In this document: in pieces, positions 1 through 8,194 of the stretch
Numbering within the stretch: position 1 is the stretch's first letter
Layout of the letters: each line of letters opens with the position of its first letter
NCBI GenBank assembly: GCA_002292285.1
Contig: DBBP01000008.1
Location: 633,876 to 697,875, forward strand
Origin: Proteobacteria bacterium UBA981
GTDB taxonomy: Bacteria; Pseudomonadota; Gammaproteobacteria; Ga0077536
Reading direction: 5' to 3'
Length of the DNA: 64,000 bases
Made by a program: the position numbers and the translations under genes
The notes under the pieces: model-generated
Database searches by the model: none
Seen by the model: only the letters and a program-made list of their open reading frames with translations
What the model was told of the DNA's origin: nothing

Positions 1-636
1 AAAACCACTTTCATCGCTGGCCAGAAAGACCGCGAACATAGCATCTTCCTCTTTAGTGCCCAGACGCCCGGCCGGGACCTGTCGACGAAGTGATTTCACA
101 AACGATTCTTTGGCGAGTAACGACGCAGGATAGTAGTCCTCGCTTTCCACGTAGTTCTGCGCGATCAAGTTAATTTGCACGTTCGCCGGTGCGACTTCGA
201 CGCCGACTGACTGAACGTAACCGAGTTGCGCCCCACGCGCAGCACTGTAGGCGGCCAACGTTTTCATGCCGCGCAAGGCCGATGCACTGCCGTAGACGAC
301 AATCTTGCCCGCCTTGCGCTCGAGCATTTGCGGCAAGGCGGCGCGCGACAAGCGATGCAGCGGATCGACCATGATGGCGAAGGCAGTGCGCCACTCGTCA
401 TCACCAAGTTCTGTCGCCGCAATCCCGGTAAAAGTGGGCGATGCAAGATTCGCCATTAACACGTCAATATGGCCGGCTTCAGCGACTGCCGCCTCACAAG
501 CGCCGGCTTCCGTCAGGTCACGGGTATCAGCAATTACTGTCGCGCCTTCTCGTTCGAAGACCTCGACCGTCACCGGCCCCATATAGTCATCAGCTTGCGT
601 GAGTAGTACGCGTTTGCCTGCCAGTCGTCCGCTCAT
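1..636 (-). CDS. SDR-superfamily protein, candidate halohydrin dehalogenase (3' end cut by window)
   Basis: The 212 residues seen have a Rossmann-like SDR layout but not a standard dinucleotide site. The N-terminal motif is T13-QADD-Y18-M-G20, which fits T-x4-F/Y-x-G, and the catalytic set is S117-x12-Y130-x3-R134, so the usual YxxxK lysine is arginine. Together these are the published diagnostic motifs of halohydrin dehalogenases, which make epoxides from vicinal haloalcohols and need no cofactor. A later NYVESEDYYP stretch and RLGT block also resemble HheC as I remember it. The ATG at 636 is the natural start. It lies about 100 bp downstream of the glutathione transferase gene and may be the last gene of that run. 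The C-terminus lies outside the window. The motifs are seen; the enzyme activity is inference, and a non-catalytic SDR is the alternative. Confidence 0.75.
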   Translation of the reverse strand, partial: MSGRLAGKRVLLTQADDYMGPVTVEVFEREGATVIADTRDLTEAGACEAAVAEAGHIDVLMANLASPTFTGIAATELGDDEWRTAFAIMVDPLHRLSRAALPQMLERKAGKIVVYGSASALRGMKTLAAYSAARGAQLGYVQSVGVEVAPANVQINLIAQNYVESEDYYPASLLAKESFVKSLRRQVPAGRLGTKEEDAMFAVFLASDESGF

Positions 637-737
637 GCCTCGGGTTCTCCATATTTAGCAAAATCTAAGCCCGGCGCGCGACGCTCAATCGTAGACCTGC
701 ATACATCAGCTGAGGTATGCGGCGAAAATAAGATCGG

Positions 738-1364
738 CTAGGGGCCGGGGTAATTGACCGCAAAAGCTGCTTGATAAGCCGGGCGTGCATTCAGGCGCTC
801 GCGATAGTTAAGCGCACTTTGCGGCACCGAGAGCTTATACATCCTTGCCCAGTCGATGCAGCTGACCAGAATAATGTCCGCTTTGGTTAACTCATCGCCA
901 ACCAAATACTCGCGTCCATCGTCCAACGCTGCGGCGACCACAGCCATCTGGCGCTCATAGTATTCTTCGGCGCTCGTGCAGGCAGCCGGCGCTTCACCAT
1001 AAAGGTTCGGCAAATCACGATGGCGACGCAGCACGTACAGCGCCGTGGCGTCGATTTCCATCAGCGTAAAGCAACTCCATTGCTCAATTTGTGCGGCGAT
1101 TTGCGGCGAATCAGGGACGCGCCCAGCGAGGCGAAATAAGTAGTCGGTGATAGCGGCACTTTCTCGCAGGCGCAACTCGCCATGCTCAATTGCAGGAATT
1201 TTCTTACCCGGACTAACGCTTAAAAACTCCGGCGCATCCATGTCGCTGGTCCGCGTTCGTATTCGGTGCATGGTAAAATCCATGTCGAACTCGTGCAGCG
1301 CCCAATAAACTCGCATCGTGCGTGGCGTGCCATGTCCCCAGACGTGTACGGTCGAATTCTTCAT
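738..1364 (-). CDS. glutathione S-transferase family protein
   Basis: At 208 residues this is the normal cytosolic GST length. The N-terminal thioredoxin-like domain (about 1-80) carries VHVWGHGTPRTMRVYWAL, the cis-Pro region PGKKIPAIEHG and the glutathione-binding RESAAITDYL. A helical C-terminal domain follows. The start ATG overlaps the stop of the CoA-transferase gene by four bases, indicating translational coupling. GSTs in catabolic operons open epoxides, isomerise or dehalogenate. The neighbouring dehalogenase-like gene fits such a role here, but the substrate cannot be told from the sequence. Confidence 0.9.
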   Translation of the reverse strand: MKNSTVHVWGHGTPRTMRVYWALHEFDMDFTMHRIRTRTSDMDAPEFLSVSPGKKIPAIEHGELRLRESAAITDYLFRLAGRVPDSPQIAAQIEQWSCFTLMEIDATALYVLRRHRDLPNLYGEAPAACTSAEEYYERQMAVVAAALDDGREYLVGDELTKADIILVSCIDWARMYKLSVPQSALNYRERLNARPAYQAAFAVNYPGP

Positions 1365-2599
1365 CGGCCTTTATACGGGACCGCCTCCGGCGAAGAAGTA
1401 ATCGTCCCGGCGCTGACCAGCGCCTCGATTTGATCTTCGCTGTAGCCAATTTCCCCGAGGACCTCCGCATTGTGTTGCCCGAGTTTCGCTGCACGTGGGT
1501 TCAGATTGACACGACCGTGCTCGAAACGCGCCGCGGGGCGCGGCTGGCGTACACGTCCGAGACCATCGTGCTCGTACTCGTGGATTAGCTCATTGGCCTC
1601 GATCTGAGCGTGCTTTAGCATCTCGGCTCGAGTGAGTACCGGCGCACACGGCACGCCCGCGTTATCGAGTTGTTGCAGCCAATCTGCGCTCGCACCGGTG
1701 GCGAGGATCTCCGCCGTACTCGCGATGCGTTCACTCGCGTTCGTAAAGCGCGCGCCCGTGGTTTTGAAACGCGCGTCCTCCACCCACTCGGGCCGCCCGA
1801 GGACCTGACACATCCCGCGCCATTCATCATCGGACATCGCCCCGGCGGTAATGTAGCCGTCGCTGGTTTTAAAAATCAGATCCTGTGCGATCTGGCCAAC
1901 CCGAACGTCGCGCGTGTCGTCGACGACCGTGAAGTTAATCATCCCCTCTGGCCATAGGTAGGCGATGGTCGCGTCGATCATCGCCAAGTCGACATGCTGG
2001 CCCTGGCCGTTACGTTCGCGCCCCAGCAAAGCCGCGGTAATCGCCTGCGCCGCAGTCAGAGCGGTAGTCTTGTCGGGGATCACTGTGCGAACCATACGCG
2101 GCCGATCGGTATCTGCGTCCGCCTGAATGTCTGTAATCCCGGACAACGCCTGGATGACCGGGTCATACACGCGTTTGCCGGCGTACGGACCGCGACTACC
2201 AAAACCACTAATAGAGACGTAAATGATGTCGGGCTTGATTGCTCGCACTGCATCCAGACCGAGGCCGAGTTTGTCCATGGCACCAGGGCGAAAGTTCTGC
2301 ACTAACACATCCGCAGTCGCGAGCAGTCGCTGCACAATCTGCAGCCCTTCCGCACTTCTCAAATCGAGCGCGAGGCAGCGTTTACCCCGATTGATATTCA
2401 GAAATCCGGACGTCATACCATCACGGCCAATACCCATGTGCCGCGTGATATCACCACCAAGCGGTTCGATTTTGATCACGTCCGCGCCCTGATCCGCCAG
2501 CAGCATCGTCGCAGCCGGGCCGGATAAAACGCGACTCAGGTCTACGATGCGGTATCCGCTTAGCGGACCTTCCACAACCGATTCATTCGTAGTGGCCAT
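1361..2599 (-). CDS. CaiB/BaiF family (class III) CoA-transferase
   Basis: The 412-residue protein opens with the family block GPLSGYRIVDLSRVLSGP and continues with ADQGADVIKIEP and RGKRCLALDLRS. The catalytic aspartate region and the C-terminal domain with LGQHNAEVLGEIGYS are present. Members move CoA between carboxylic acids through an aspartyl-CoA thioester. The gene has an AGGAG ribosome site seven bases before its ATG. It starts 12 bp after the upstream crotonase and overlaps the GST gene by four bases, so it is inside the operon. It probably activates the acid that the adjacent crotonases then process. A second family member is cut at the other end of the window. Confidence 0.95.
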   Translation of the reverse strand: MATTNESVVEGPLSGYRIVDLSRVLSGPAATMLLADQGADVIKIEPLGGDITRHMGIGRDGMTSGFLNINRGKRCLALDLRSAEGLQIVQRLLATADVLVQNFRPGAMDKLGLGLDAVRAIKPDIIYVSISGFGSRGPYAGKRVYDPVIQALSGITDIQADADTDRPRMVRTVIPDKTTALTAAQAITAALLGRERNGQGQHVDLAMIDATIAYLWPEGMINFTVVDDTRDVRVGQIAQDLIFKTSDGYITAGAMSDDEWRGMCQVLGRPEWVEDARFKTTGARFTNASERIASTAEILATGASADWLQQLDNAGVPCAPVLTRAEMLKHAQIEANELIHEYEHDGLGRVRQPRPAARFEHGRVNLNPRAAKLGQHNAEVLGEIGYSEDQIEALVSAGTITSSPEAVPYKGR

Positions 2600-2611
2600 A
2601 CTGGGCTCCTG

Positions 2612-3286
2612 TTATGCCGCTAAGCCGGACAGCACGCGCTCAATCGCCGCACCGCGAAACGCCTGTTTGGTGACATTAAACGCATGCGCATCGAGCGCGC
2701 TCATCTCATGTGCGTGCCTGACAGCGTCATCGCGAAGGCGCTCAGCCGCGACGACTGCGTCCAGAAAGCCGACCTCGACCGCCTCGTCAGGCGAAAACAA
2801 ACGCGCGCTTATCGCTGATTGAGTGAGAAATCGTGGTGACAAGCGCGCCTGCGCGAGTTCGATACCAAAGGCTGGGAAGGTTAAACCGATGGCGGTTTCG
2901 TTGAGCCCTACCTTGAAGTCACCCGCGCATCCGAATCGATAATCGCTGGCCAGCAAAATAAACGCGCCCAGAGCCACCGCATGCCCGGTCGCAACAGCAA
3001 CCAAGGGAATGGACAGCCCGTATAAACGCATCATCGTACGCACGCCAAGATTGATCATGCGATCGATTTCGCCGTCGTCCCCACCATTGATCACTTTGAG
3101 GTCAAAGCCACCGCTCAGGACACCGGGGCGTCCGAGTAAAACGACTGCAGCGCAGTCGCGCTCTGCCTGGTCGATTGCATCATTAAGGGCCTCGAGCATG
3201 TCAAAACCCATTGCGTTCGCTTTACCGTCATCGAGCGTGATGATGGCGACCTTGTCGTCCGTTTCGAATGTAAGCCGATTGCTCAT
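2612..3286 (-). CDS. short enoyl-CoA hydratase/isomerase (crotonase) family protein
   Basis: A crotonase-fold protein of 224 residues, about 30 shorter than typical. The N-terminal VAIITLDDGKANAM and the oxyanion-hole regions GRPGVLSGGFDLKV and GHAVALGAFILLASDYR are clear. Near the usual second catalytic position it reads GLNETAIGLTF, so one glutamate is available. Short crotonases of this kind are common in fatty-acid and aromatic operons as hydratases or isomerases. An AGGAG site precedes the ATG. It sits between another crotonase (27 bp gap) and the CoA-transferase (12 bp gap), all on the same strand. The exact reaction is unknown. Confidence 0.9.
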   Translation of the reverse strand: MSNRLTFETDDKVAIITLDDGKANAMGFDMLEALNDAIDQAERDCAAVVLLGRPGVLSGGFDLKVINGGDDGEIDRMINLGVRTMMRLYGLSIPLVAVATGHAVALGAFILLASDYRFGCAGDFKVGLNETAIGLTFPAFGIELAQARLSPRFLTQSAISARLFSPDEAVEVGFLDAVVAAERLRDDAVRHAHEMSALDAHAFNVTKQAFRGAAIERVLSGLAA

Positions 3287-3313
3287 GATGCTTCAATTTT
3301 CTCCTGTGGTGAG

Positions 3314-4141
3314 TTAGCGGCCGTTAAAAACCGGCTGACGTTTGGCCATGAACGCCGCAACGGCCTCGCGATGGTCTGCGGTCTGCGCGCAACGTAGTAA
3401 GTGCTCTGCTTCCATATCCAGGGCCGCGCCGAGGTCGATGGCCGCTGCACGGTTAATATGTTCTTTCATATAGCCGATGGCGATCGGTGGACCCGCTGCG
3501 ATGCGCGTCGCCATTTTGGCAACCGCCTCGGCGAAGCCCTCGTCCGGAAAGACCGCATTAAAGATACCCAGGGCCAAACCTTGTTCGGCGTTGACGCGTC
3601 TGCCAGTGAAATACAAATCCTTGGTGACTGATGGTCCGACGAGCCGGTTCAGGAACCAGCTACCGCCGTAGTCCCCCGACAAACCGATATTGCCAAATCC
3701 AGTCGTGACAAAGGCCGATGCAGACGCGACGCGCAAATCGCACGCCATCGCGATAGAAAAACCGGCGCCCGCGGCAGGCCCCGGTAGCGCCGCCAAGATG
3801 GGCTTCTTTAGTTCGTGTATCCGCAGGGTCAGAGTACGTTGTTTGTGTTGGAGCTCGCGGACTTTGTCCTCGAACGAGCGGTCTGGCCCGTCGACCAATT
3901 TGCCGCCGCCCATTTGCGACACGTCCCCGCCGGCGCAAAACGCTGAACCGGCTCCCGTCAGAACAATACAGCGCACGCGCTGATCGGCATCGAGTAGCGG
4001 CAGGATCGCGCGTAACGCGGGTGTTAGCGTCTCCGACAGCGCATTGCGCTTATCAGGCCGGTTCAAAGTGATGGTTGCGACACCATCCGACAATTCACAC
4101 AGAAGCTCTGTGGTGCCGGTATCAATGCTTGTTGGACTCAT
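3314..4141 (-). CDS. enoyl-CoA hydratase/isomerase (crotonase) family protein
   Basis: The 275-residue length is normal for the crotonase family. The N-terminus has ATITLNRPDKRNALS, the first oxyanion loop is TGAGSAFCAGGDVSQM, and the second is PGPAAGAGFSIAMACDLR. It presumably hydrates or isomerises an enoyl-CoA ester. It lies 49 bp after the LLM monooxygenase and 27 bp before a second, shorter crotonase. The two could act in sequence on one CoA intermediate or form different subunits. Orientation and spacing support one transcript from the LLM gene through to the GST gene. Confidence 0.93.
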   Translation of the reverse strand: MSPTSIDTGTTELLCELSDGVATITLNRPDKRNALSETLTPALRAILPLLDADQRVRCIVLTGAGSAFCAGGDVSQMGGGKLVDGPDRSFEDKVRELQHKQRTLTLRIHELKKPILAALPGPAAGAGFSIAMACDLRVASASAFVTTGFGNIGLSGDYGGSWFLNRLVGPSVTKDLYFTGRRVNAEQGLALGIFNAVFPDEGFAEAVAKMATRIAAGPPIAIGYMKEHINRAAAIDLGAALDMEAEHLLRCAQTADHREAVAAFMAKRQPVFNGR

Positions 4142-4190
4142 GCAGACGGTTTCCTGATTGCAAAAATTCCGCGCTTAAGCAAAACGCCCT

Positions 4191-5225
4191 TCAGGCGAGT
4201 CGTTTAACCAATTCGACGACTTGCTCGACCAGCCCAAGGCGAATTTTCGCATCGTCACTGGCGAAACGTAACACCAGCGTGTTCATGCCGATGTCCTTAT
4301 ATTTTTGTAACTGTGCCTGCACCATCGCAGGCGTACCGACTGCGCCAAACGCTGTCACAAGGATGTCCGGCACCCGTGCAATGGCTTGCTCGCGCTTGCC
4401 GGCCAACCACAGTTCCTGCACGGCTCGTGCATCGTCTTCAAAGCCTGCGCGGCGAAACGCGTCGTTATAGAAGTTTGTGCTTTGTGATCCCATTGCGCCC
4501 AGACTGAACGCCACTTGCGGGCGACGTTGCTCAATCAGCGCCTCGAGGTCATCACCGATGGAGACGAAACAAGGCATGTGTTTGTCAATGTCAGCAAGTG
4601 TGCGCCCGGCAGATTCTGCACCGGCACGGAGGTAGGCAAGATGTGCTTCAGCAAAGTCGGGCGAAAACGAGGCACCTAGCCAGCCGTCGGCGGCCGCGCC
4701 GGTGTAATGCAATGCGCGCGGGCCTAAAGTGGCCAGATAAATTGGCACCTTCACAGCCGGCGTCGACAGCCGCAACGCCTTGCCCTCGCCGTTGGGTAAT
4801 GGCAATTGGTGATGCGTGCCTGTGTAGGTGAGCTTTTCGCCACTGAGGGCGAGGCGAATGATCTCCACGTTCTCGCGCAAGCGCGTCAGCGGCGCCCGAT
4901 ACGGTACGCCATGGAGCCCCTCGACAACTTGGGGTCCACTAGTCCCGAGTCCAAGCAAAAAACGATTCCCGGACAGCATCGCCATCGACTGCGCCGTCAT
5001 GGCAGTCATGGCAGGCACCCGCGCGCTGATTTGCATGATGCCCGTGCCGAGTTGAATTTTTTTGGTACGGGCTGCCAGATAGGCCAGCGATGTCACGGCA
5101 TCTTCGCCCCAGCCTTCAGCGGACCAGACGGTATCGACCCCCAGCGCTTCGGCCGCCACCACGTAGTCGATTTGGGAAGGAAGTTCTTCGTGGCTATAGC
5201 CACCGATGCCAATCGCGAGTTTCAT
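4191..5225 (-). CDS. LLM-class flavin-dependent oxidoreductase (luciferase-like)
   Basis: The reading frame is open to 5375, but homology begins at MKLAIGIGGYSHEELPSQ, so the ATG at 5225 is chosen, giving 344 residues. The TIM-barrel features are typical: VDTVWSAEGWGEDAVTSLAYLAA, TKKIQLGTGIMQ, a GNRFLLGLGTSGPQVVEGLHG loop, and IYLATLGPRALHYTGAAADGWLG. Such enzymes use reduced FMN or F420. Alkane/terpenoid monooxygenases and F420 dehydrogenases belong here and cannot be told apart by eye. It is the first gene of the 5225-738 run and likely begins the pathway. Five members of this class occur in the window. Confidence 0.92.
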   Translation of the reverse strand: MKLAIGIGGYSHEELPSQIDYVVAAEALGVDTVWSAEGWGEDAVTSLAYLAARTKKIQLGTGIMQISARVPAMTAMTAQSMAMLSGNRFLLGLGTSGPQVVEGLHGVPYRAPLTRLRENVEIIRLALSGEKLTYTGTHHQLPLPNGEGKALRLSTPAVKVPIYLATLGPRALHYTGAAADGWLGASFSPDFAEAHLAYLRAGAESAGRTLADIDKHMPCFVSIGDDLEALIEQRRPQVAFSLGAMGSQSTNFYNDAFRRAGFEDDARAVQELWLAGKREQAIARVPDILVTAFGAVGTPAMVQAQLQKYKDIGMNTLVLRFASDDAKIRLGLVEQVVELVKRLA

Positions 5226-5600
5226 GAATATCGGACGAACAGAGAATGCGTTTGAGGATAATAACCAACTACTTCGACGAATAACGGCGCGATGAAGGGC
5301 GTGGGTGCCCAACCGACCGATAGTGGTGTCGATGCAAGCCGTCGCCCGCGAAACCGGCTTCGCTCGGGACGCCATGCTTCAGCTCGCGGCACAGAACGAT
5401 TTTCCGGCCCCCTGGCACTCGGACCATGGCATTTCAGCTGGCTACGCAACGCCGTCCGGAAATGGATCGCGCAACAGGCTTGAGGCCGGTACACATAGCG
5501 CGCCATCGTCCTAGTTGCGCATCCGATGTGCCCCGACTACCGCAGGGCATTTGCGTGCGCTCGCCGCCGGCAGGGCTAGAGAATCATCTAGCCCGAAAAA
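5226..5600. other. non-coding gap
   Basis: No convincing gene is seen in these 375 bp. Short plus-strand frames such as 5305-5514 have no ribosome site or recognisable protein pattern. The stretch holds the leader and promoter region of the LLM-led run (start 5225), since the neighbour beyond it ends rather than begins here. Confidence 0.5.
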
Positions 5601-5951
5601 CTAACGCAGACTGCCAGGCGAATGACGGTTGTAGGCGGAATTGCGTACTGGTGCGGTAATCACATCCATGATGCCGACAAACACTCGGCCGACTCCTGTC
5701 AACGCCTGACCGGTACCCTTGACCGTACCCGACAGCGTGCCCGAAATGATCCCGGAAACCCCATAGGCCCCAACATCCTCGCCGATGTTGTTAGCGATCA
5801 CAGCGGGTGACAGAGCCGTGTCTGCGACACCGGCAACAATCAATTCTCCGCCTTCAAACGAGCCCGCGATCGGGCGCTCTGCGGCAGTGCCGGACAGGCT
5901 CACGCCGAGCAGCAATAAGGCTAACGAAACAGATGACAGGTATTTGTTCAT
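5601..5951 (-). CDS. small secreted protein, hydrophobic and glycine-rich, function unknown
   Basis: A 116-residue protein with a clear Sec signal peptide, MNKYLSSVSLALLLLGVSLS followed by GTAA, with cleavage likely near residue 24. The mature part has a long alternating small/hydrophobic stretch (GVSGIISGTLSGTVKGTGQA) and ends in MDVITAPVRNSAYNRHSPGS. The late VITAP pattern recalls small exosortase-associated or YtxH-like secreted proteins, but the match is weak and not claimed. It stands alone, with about 180 bp of AT-richer leader upstream. Confidence 0.7.
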   Translation of the reverse strand: MNKYLSSVSLALLLLGVSLSGTAAERPIAGSFEGGELIVAGVADTALSPAVIANNIGEDVGAYGVSGIISGTLSGTVKGTGQALTGVGRVFVGIMDVITAPVRNSAYNRHSPGSLR

Positions 5952-6136
5952 GATTGGGCTCCAACTTATTGTTTATCGACTGGAAGCGACCCGCCGGCTT
6001 TTTTCCGATTGCCGGTTCATCGGGACGCTTCGCAGTATAGTCAATAATTTAAGCCAATGTCCGAACAAAATCCATGAGTTACGCTCCTAAGCCCCTTAAC
6101 TCACATCACTTTTCGACGTGCATTTGAGCAATCACT

Positions 6137-6664
6137 TCAAGTATCCGGGCCCCCACAAACAAGCGCCACGACGCTCTCAAATGCATCGTCGGCCAGCGCG
6201 CGCATTTCGTCATCCGTGCGGTCTTGAATCGGGTGAGGCACGAATACGCTATCGGGATGAAAGCCGACGGCATCTCCCTGAGTTCGCGCGGCGGTCAGGA
6301 AGACGGCGGAGGCCGTGTAGCCTCCCGGAATGCCACGACTGTCGAGTTCTCGAATGTCCTGCAAACTGCACGACGTACAAGAGCCTCAGTCGGCCAGACC
6401 TTCAACAACGACGTCCACTTCAGTGGCCATCTGTTGTATCAGGGCAACTGGAGCTGGACGTGTAAAGGTCGGTTTTTTATACCGTTTTACGGTAATTCCG
6501 CGCTCAGTGAAAAGCGTATCGAGACGGTCGAGGAAGATATTTCCGCGCGCTTTGGAAATATCCAACAGCCCCAACGTGAGTCCGTCGAGTGATGCCGGTT
6601 TCGACAGCGGTTGGCGTTCAACCGGGTCGAGCTCGCCGGTCGGGTCAAGCAGTGTAGTTGTCAT
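6137..6664 (-). CDS. UGSC-family selenoprotein (Sec encoded by in-frame TGA)
   Basis: Read straight through the TGA at 6386-6388, the frame gives 175 residues. Before the TGA it ends VDVVVEGLAD; after it comes GSCTSCSLQDI and an open frame to a stop at 6137. The joined motif U93-GSC-TSC is the hallmark of the UGSC selenoprotein family. The C-terminal part (IPGGYTASAVF, FVPHPIQDRTDDEMRALADD) shows no decay. The ATG at 6664 overlaps the stop of the upstream redox gene as ATGA, so the two are coupled. A SECIS-like hairpin lies 11 bases after the UGA. The role is unknown, presumably redox, with selenocysteine as the reactive residue. A standard caller would report a 92-residue truncated protein and an orphan fragment. 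SelA, SelB and SelC are not in this window. Confidence 0.9.
6356..6374 (-). promoter_or_regulatory. putative bacterial SECIS hairpin
   Basis: In the mRNA, after UGA and 11 bases, the sequence reads GUC-G-UGCA-GUU-UGCA-G-GAC. It folds into a 3 bp lower stem, one G-G mismatch and a 4 bp upper stem capped by a GUU loop. The loop begins with G, 19 bases after the UGA. This matches the bacterial SECIS rules: a G in the first positions of a small apical loop and a loop 16-37 bases from the UGA. It lies inside the coding region, as expected in bacteria. Confidence 0.75.
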
Positions 6665-8091
6665 GGGGTAATCTCCCTGGTTACGGGGTCGGTACCGAGT
6701 TCGCCTTTGACCAGCCAACCCGGAATAATTGCGGAAAACATGCCGGCGTCACCGCCTGCACGCACCAAATGAATACCGCCTTCGCGGAATTTTGCCAGCG
6801 TACCGTCGCCGTCGGCATGGGCGGCCGCAGCCGCGCTTTTGTCTGTGCCCATACCCAAATCGTGCCCGTGAATGCGGGTCGCAGACTGTAATGCGTCTAC
6901 AGCATCCGCCTTGCTCCATCCTGCAGAATCGAACACTCGCCCATGTTCTGGTCCGACCACAATCACCACGTCTGCCGCGTTGGCCATCCGGTGATGGTCA
7001 ATGGCGACTAACGTGCCCGCAAGCGAGGTAATCAGCCCTTTCGGCTCTCGTGATTTCTGATCTGCGCAGCCGATGGGGCCGTCCGCGCTGAACAGGGTCG
7101 CGGACGAAGCGCCCGCGGCGATGCCGCGGTCTTCAGCCAGCGTTGTCCATGCGGTCGCGTCGTCTTCGGCAAAACAGCTGCCGTACTTAACCGGTGTTCC
7201 AAAAGCCGATTGGTCCGCACCCTGTGGCCGCCCGCCGCCCACATTGCGAACCAGCAATTGCAGTGCTCGCCCGATCGTAGCGTTGGCGCGATTGCCCTGT
7301 CCAAGCAAATTTCCTCGCCAATTCATACCAATCGACGCTCGGATTGGCCCGTTGACGATAGCCATTGGGCCCGAAAACCAGGTCGTAGCAAGCAAGCCGT
7401 GCAGACAAAACGCCGGATCCAGCGCGGCTTCTACACACGCGATGACGACCGGTAAATATTCCGGCTTACAACCAGCCATTACGGCGTTGATTGCGACTTT
7501 GGTAATCGTGCATTCAGAGTGATTCGGCGGTACCAGGCCAAGAACTTCATCTGCTGCCCGCCGAGTTCCTTGCAACATACGGTAGACACGTTCTTCGGTC
7601 GGCGGCACAACCGGCAGTCCGTCACTCCAGCCGTGCTCAAAACAGTATTCGATGTCGTCCTGCAGGCTCGGCAGTTCGACTGCCCGTGCGCCGAATTGGA
7701 CGTCGCCAAAGCTGATCGCGAGACGTTCGGCAATACCCGGCTCAACCGATTTGGAGCCACACCCGGGACGATAACCCGGTAGGCCCTCGCCCAGTTTGCT
7801 GAGGCCTGTGAACGCTTCCCACTCCGCGCGCTCCCATCCGACGATGCGCGTGGCCTCGTGCCCGGCCTCGACCTTGATCAGTGTTGGCACAGTCTCGATA
7901 TTCAGATGAAAAGAATGTTCCAACGCACGGTCGTCGATGACCCGGCTAACGGTCGGAAAGGCCGGGTCGTCCTGGACGTATACCGTCACGGGTGTGCCGC
8001 GTGATTCCATCTCTTTCAGGATCGGATCGACCAGCACGCAAGTTGGGCAATCCTGCTTGACTACAGCGACAAATCCTTCTGGCAACTCCAT
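6661..8091 (-). CDS. thioredoxin-like N-terminal domain protein, partner of the UGSC selenoprotein
   Basis: A 476-residue protein. Residues 1-110 look thioredoxin-like: FVAVVKQDC15-PTC18-VLVDPILKEM is a CxxC site, and the later VPTLIKVE matches the cis-Pro region. A second cysteine site, GYRPGCGSKS, follows near residue 108. The remainder (about 130-476) is a soluble domain I cannot name, with conserved-looking stretches such as HGWSDGLPVVPPTEERV, PPNHSECTITKVAINAVMAG and LFSADGPIGCADQKSR. An AAGGAAA ribosome site precedes the ATG. The stop overlaps the selenoprotein start by four bases. Together the genes suggest a thiol/selenol redox unit in which the CxxC domain may reduce the selenoprotein; that is inference. 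Confidence 0.8.
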   Translation of the reverse strand: MELPEGFVAVVKQDCPTCVLVDPILKEMESRGTPVTVYVQDDPAFPTVSRVIDDRALEHSFHLNIETVPTLIKVEAGHEATRIVGWERAEWEAFTGLSKLGEGLPGYRPGCGSKSVEPGIAERLAISFGDVQFGARAVELPSLQDDIEYCFEHGWSDGLPVVPPTEERVYRMLQGTRRAADEVLGLVPPNHSECTITKVAINAVMAGCKPEYLPVVIACVEAALDPAFCLHGLLATTWFSGPMAIVNGPIRASIGMNWRGNLLGQGNRANATIGRALQLLVRNVGGGRPQGADQSAFGTPVKYGSCFAEDDATAWTTLAEDRGIAAGASSATLFSADGPIGCADQKSREPKGLITSLAGTLVAIDHHRMANAADVVIVVGPEHGRVFDSAGWSKADAVDALQSATRIHGHDLGMGTDKSAAAAAHADGDGTLAKFREGGIHLVRAGGDAGMFSAIIPGWLVKGELGTDPVTREITP

Positions 8092-8164
8092 CTGGTTTCC
8101 TTATAGTTGCAAATCTGATTGCGAGAGAAGGAAACTAGCCGATTTGCCGGCGCGGGTCTAACCG

Positions 8165-8194
8165 CGCACGTTCTCAGCTAGCGGAGAACGTGCG
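8165..8194. terminator. strong hairpin, possible terminator
   Basis: CGCACGTTCTC at 8165-8175 pairs perfectly with GAGAACGTGCG at 8184-8194 around an 8-base loop. It lies after the sulfotransferase gene and about 70 bp before the redox gene at 8091. No T-run follows on the minus strand, so it may be a non-canonical terminator, an mRNA-protecting hairpin or an operator. Confidence 0.5.

Noticed and set aside
5305..5514. 69-residue plus-strand frame in the gap
   Set aside because: No ribosome site, no protein pattern and several overlapping frames of equal length.
6386..6718. a truncated 110-residue gene ended by a nonsense TGA
   Set aside because: The frame continues cleanly after TGA, with the UGSC motif and a SECIS hairpin, so recoding explains it better than mutation.
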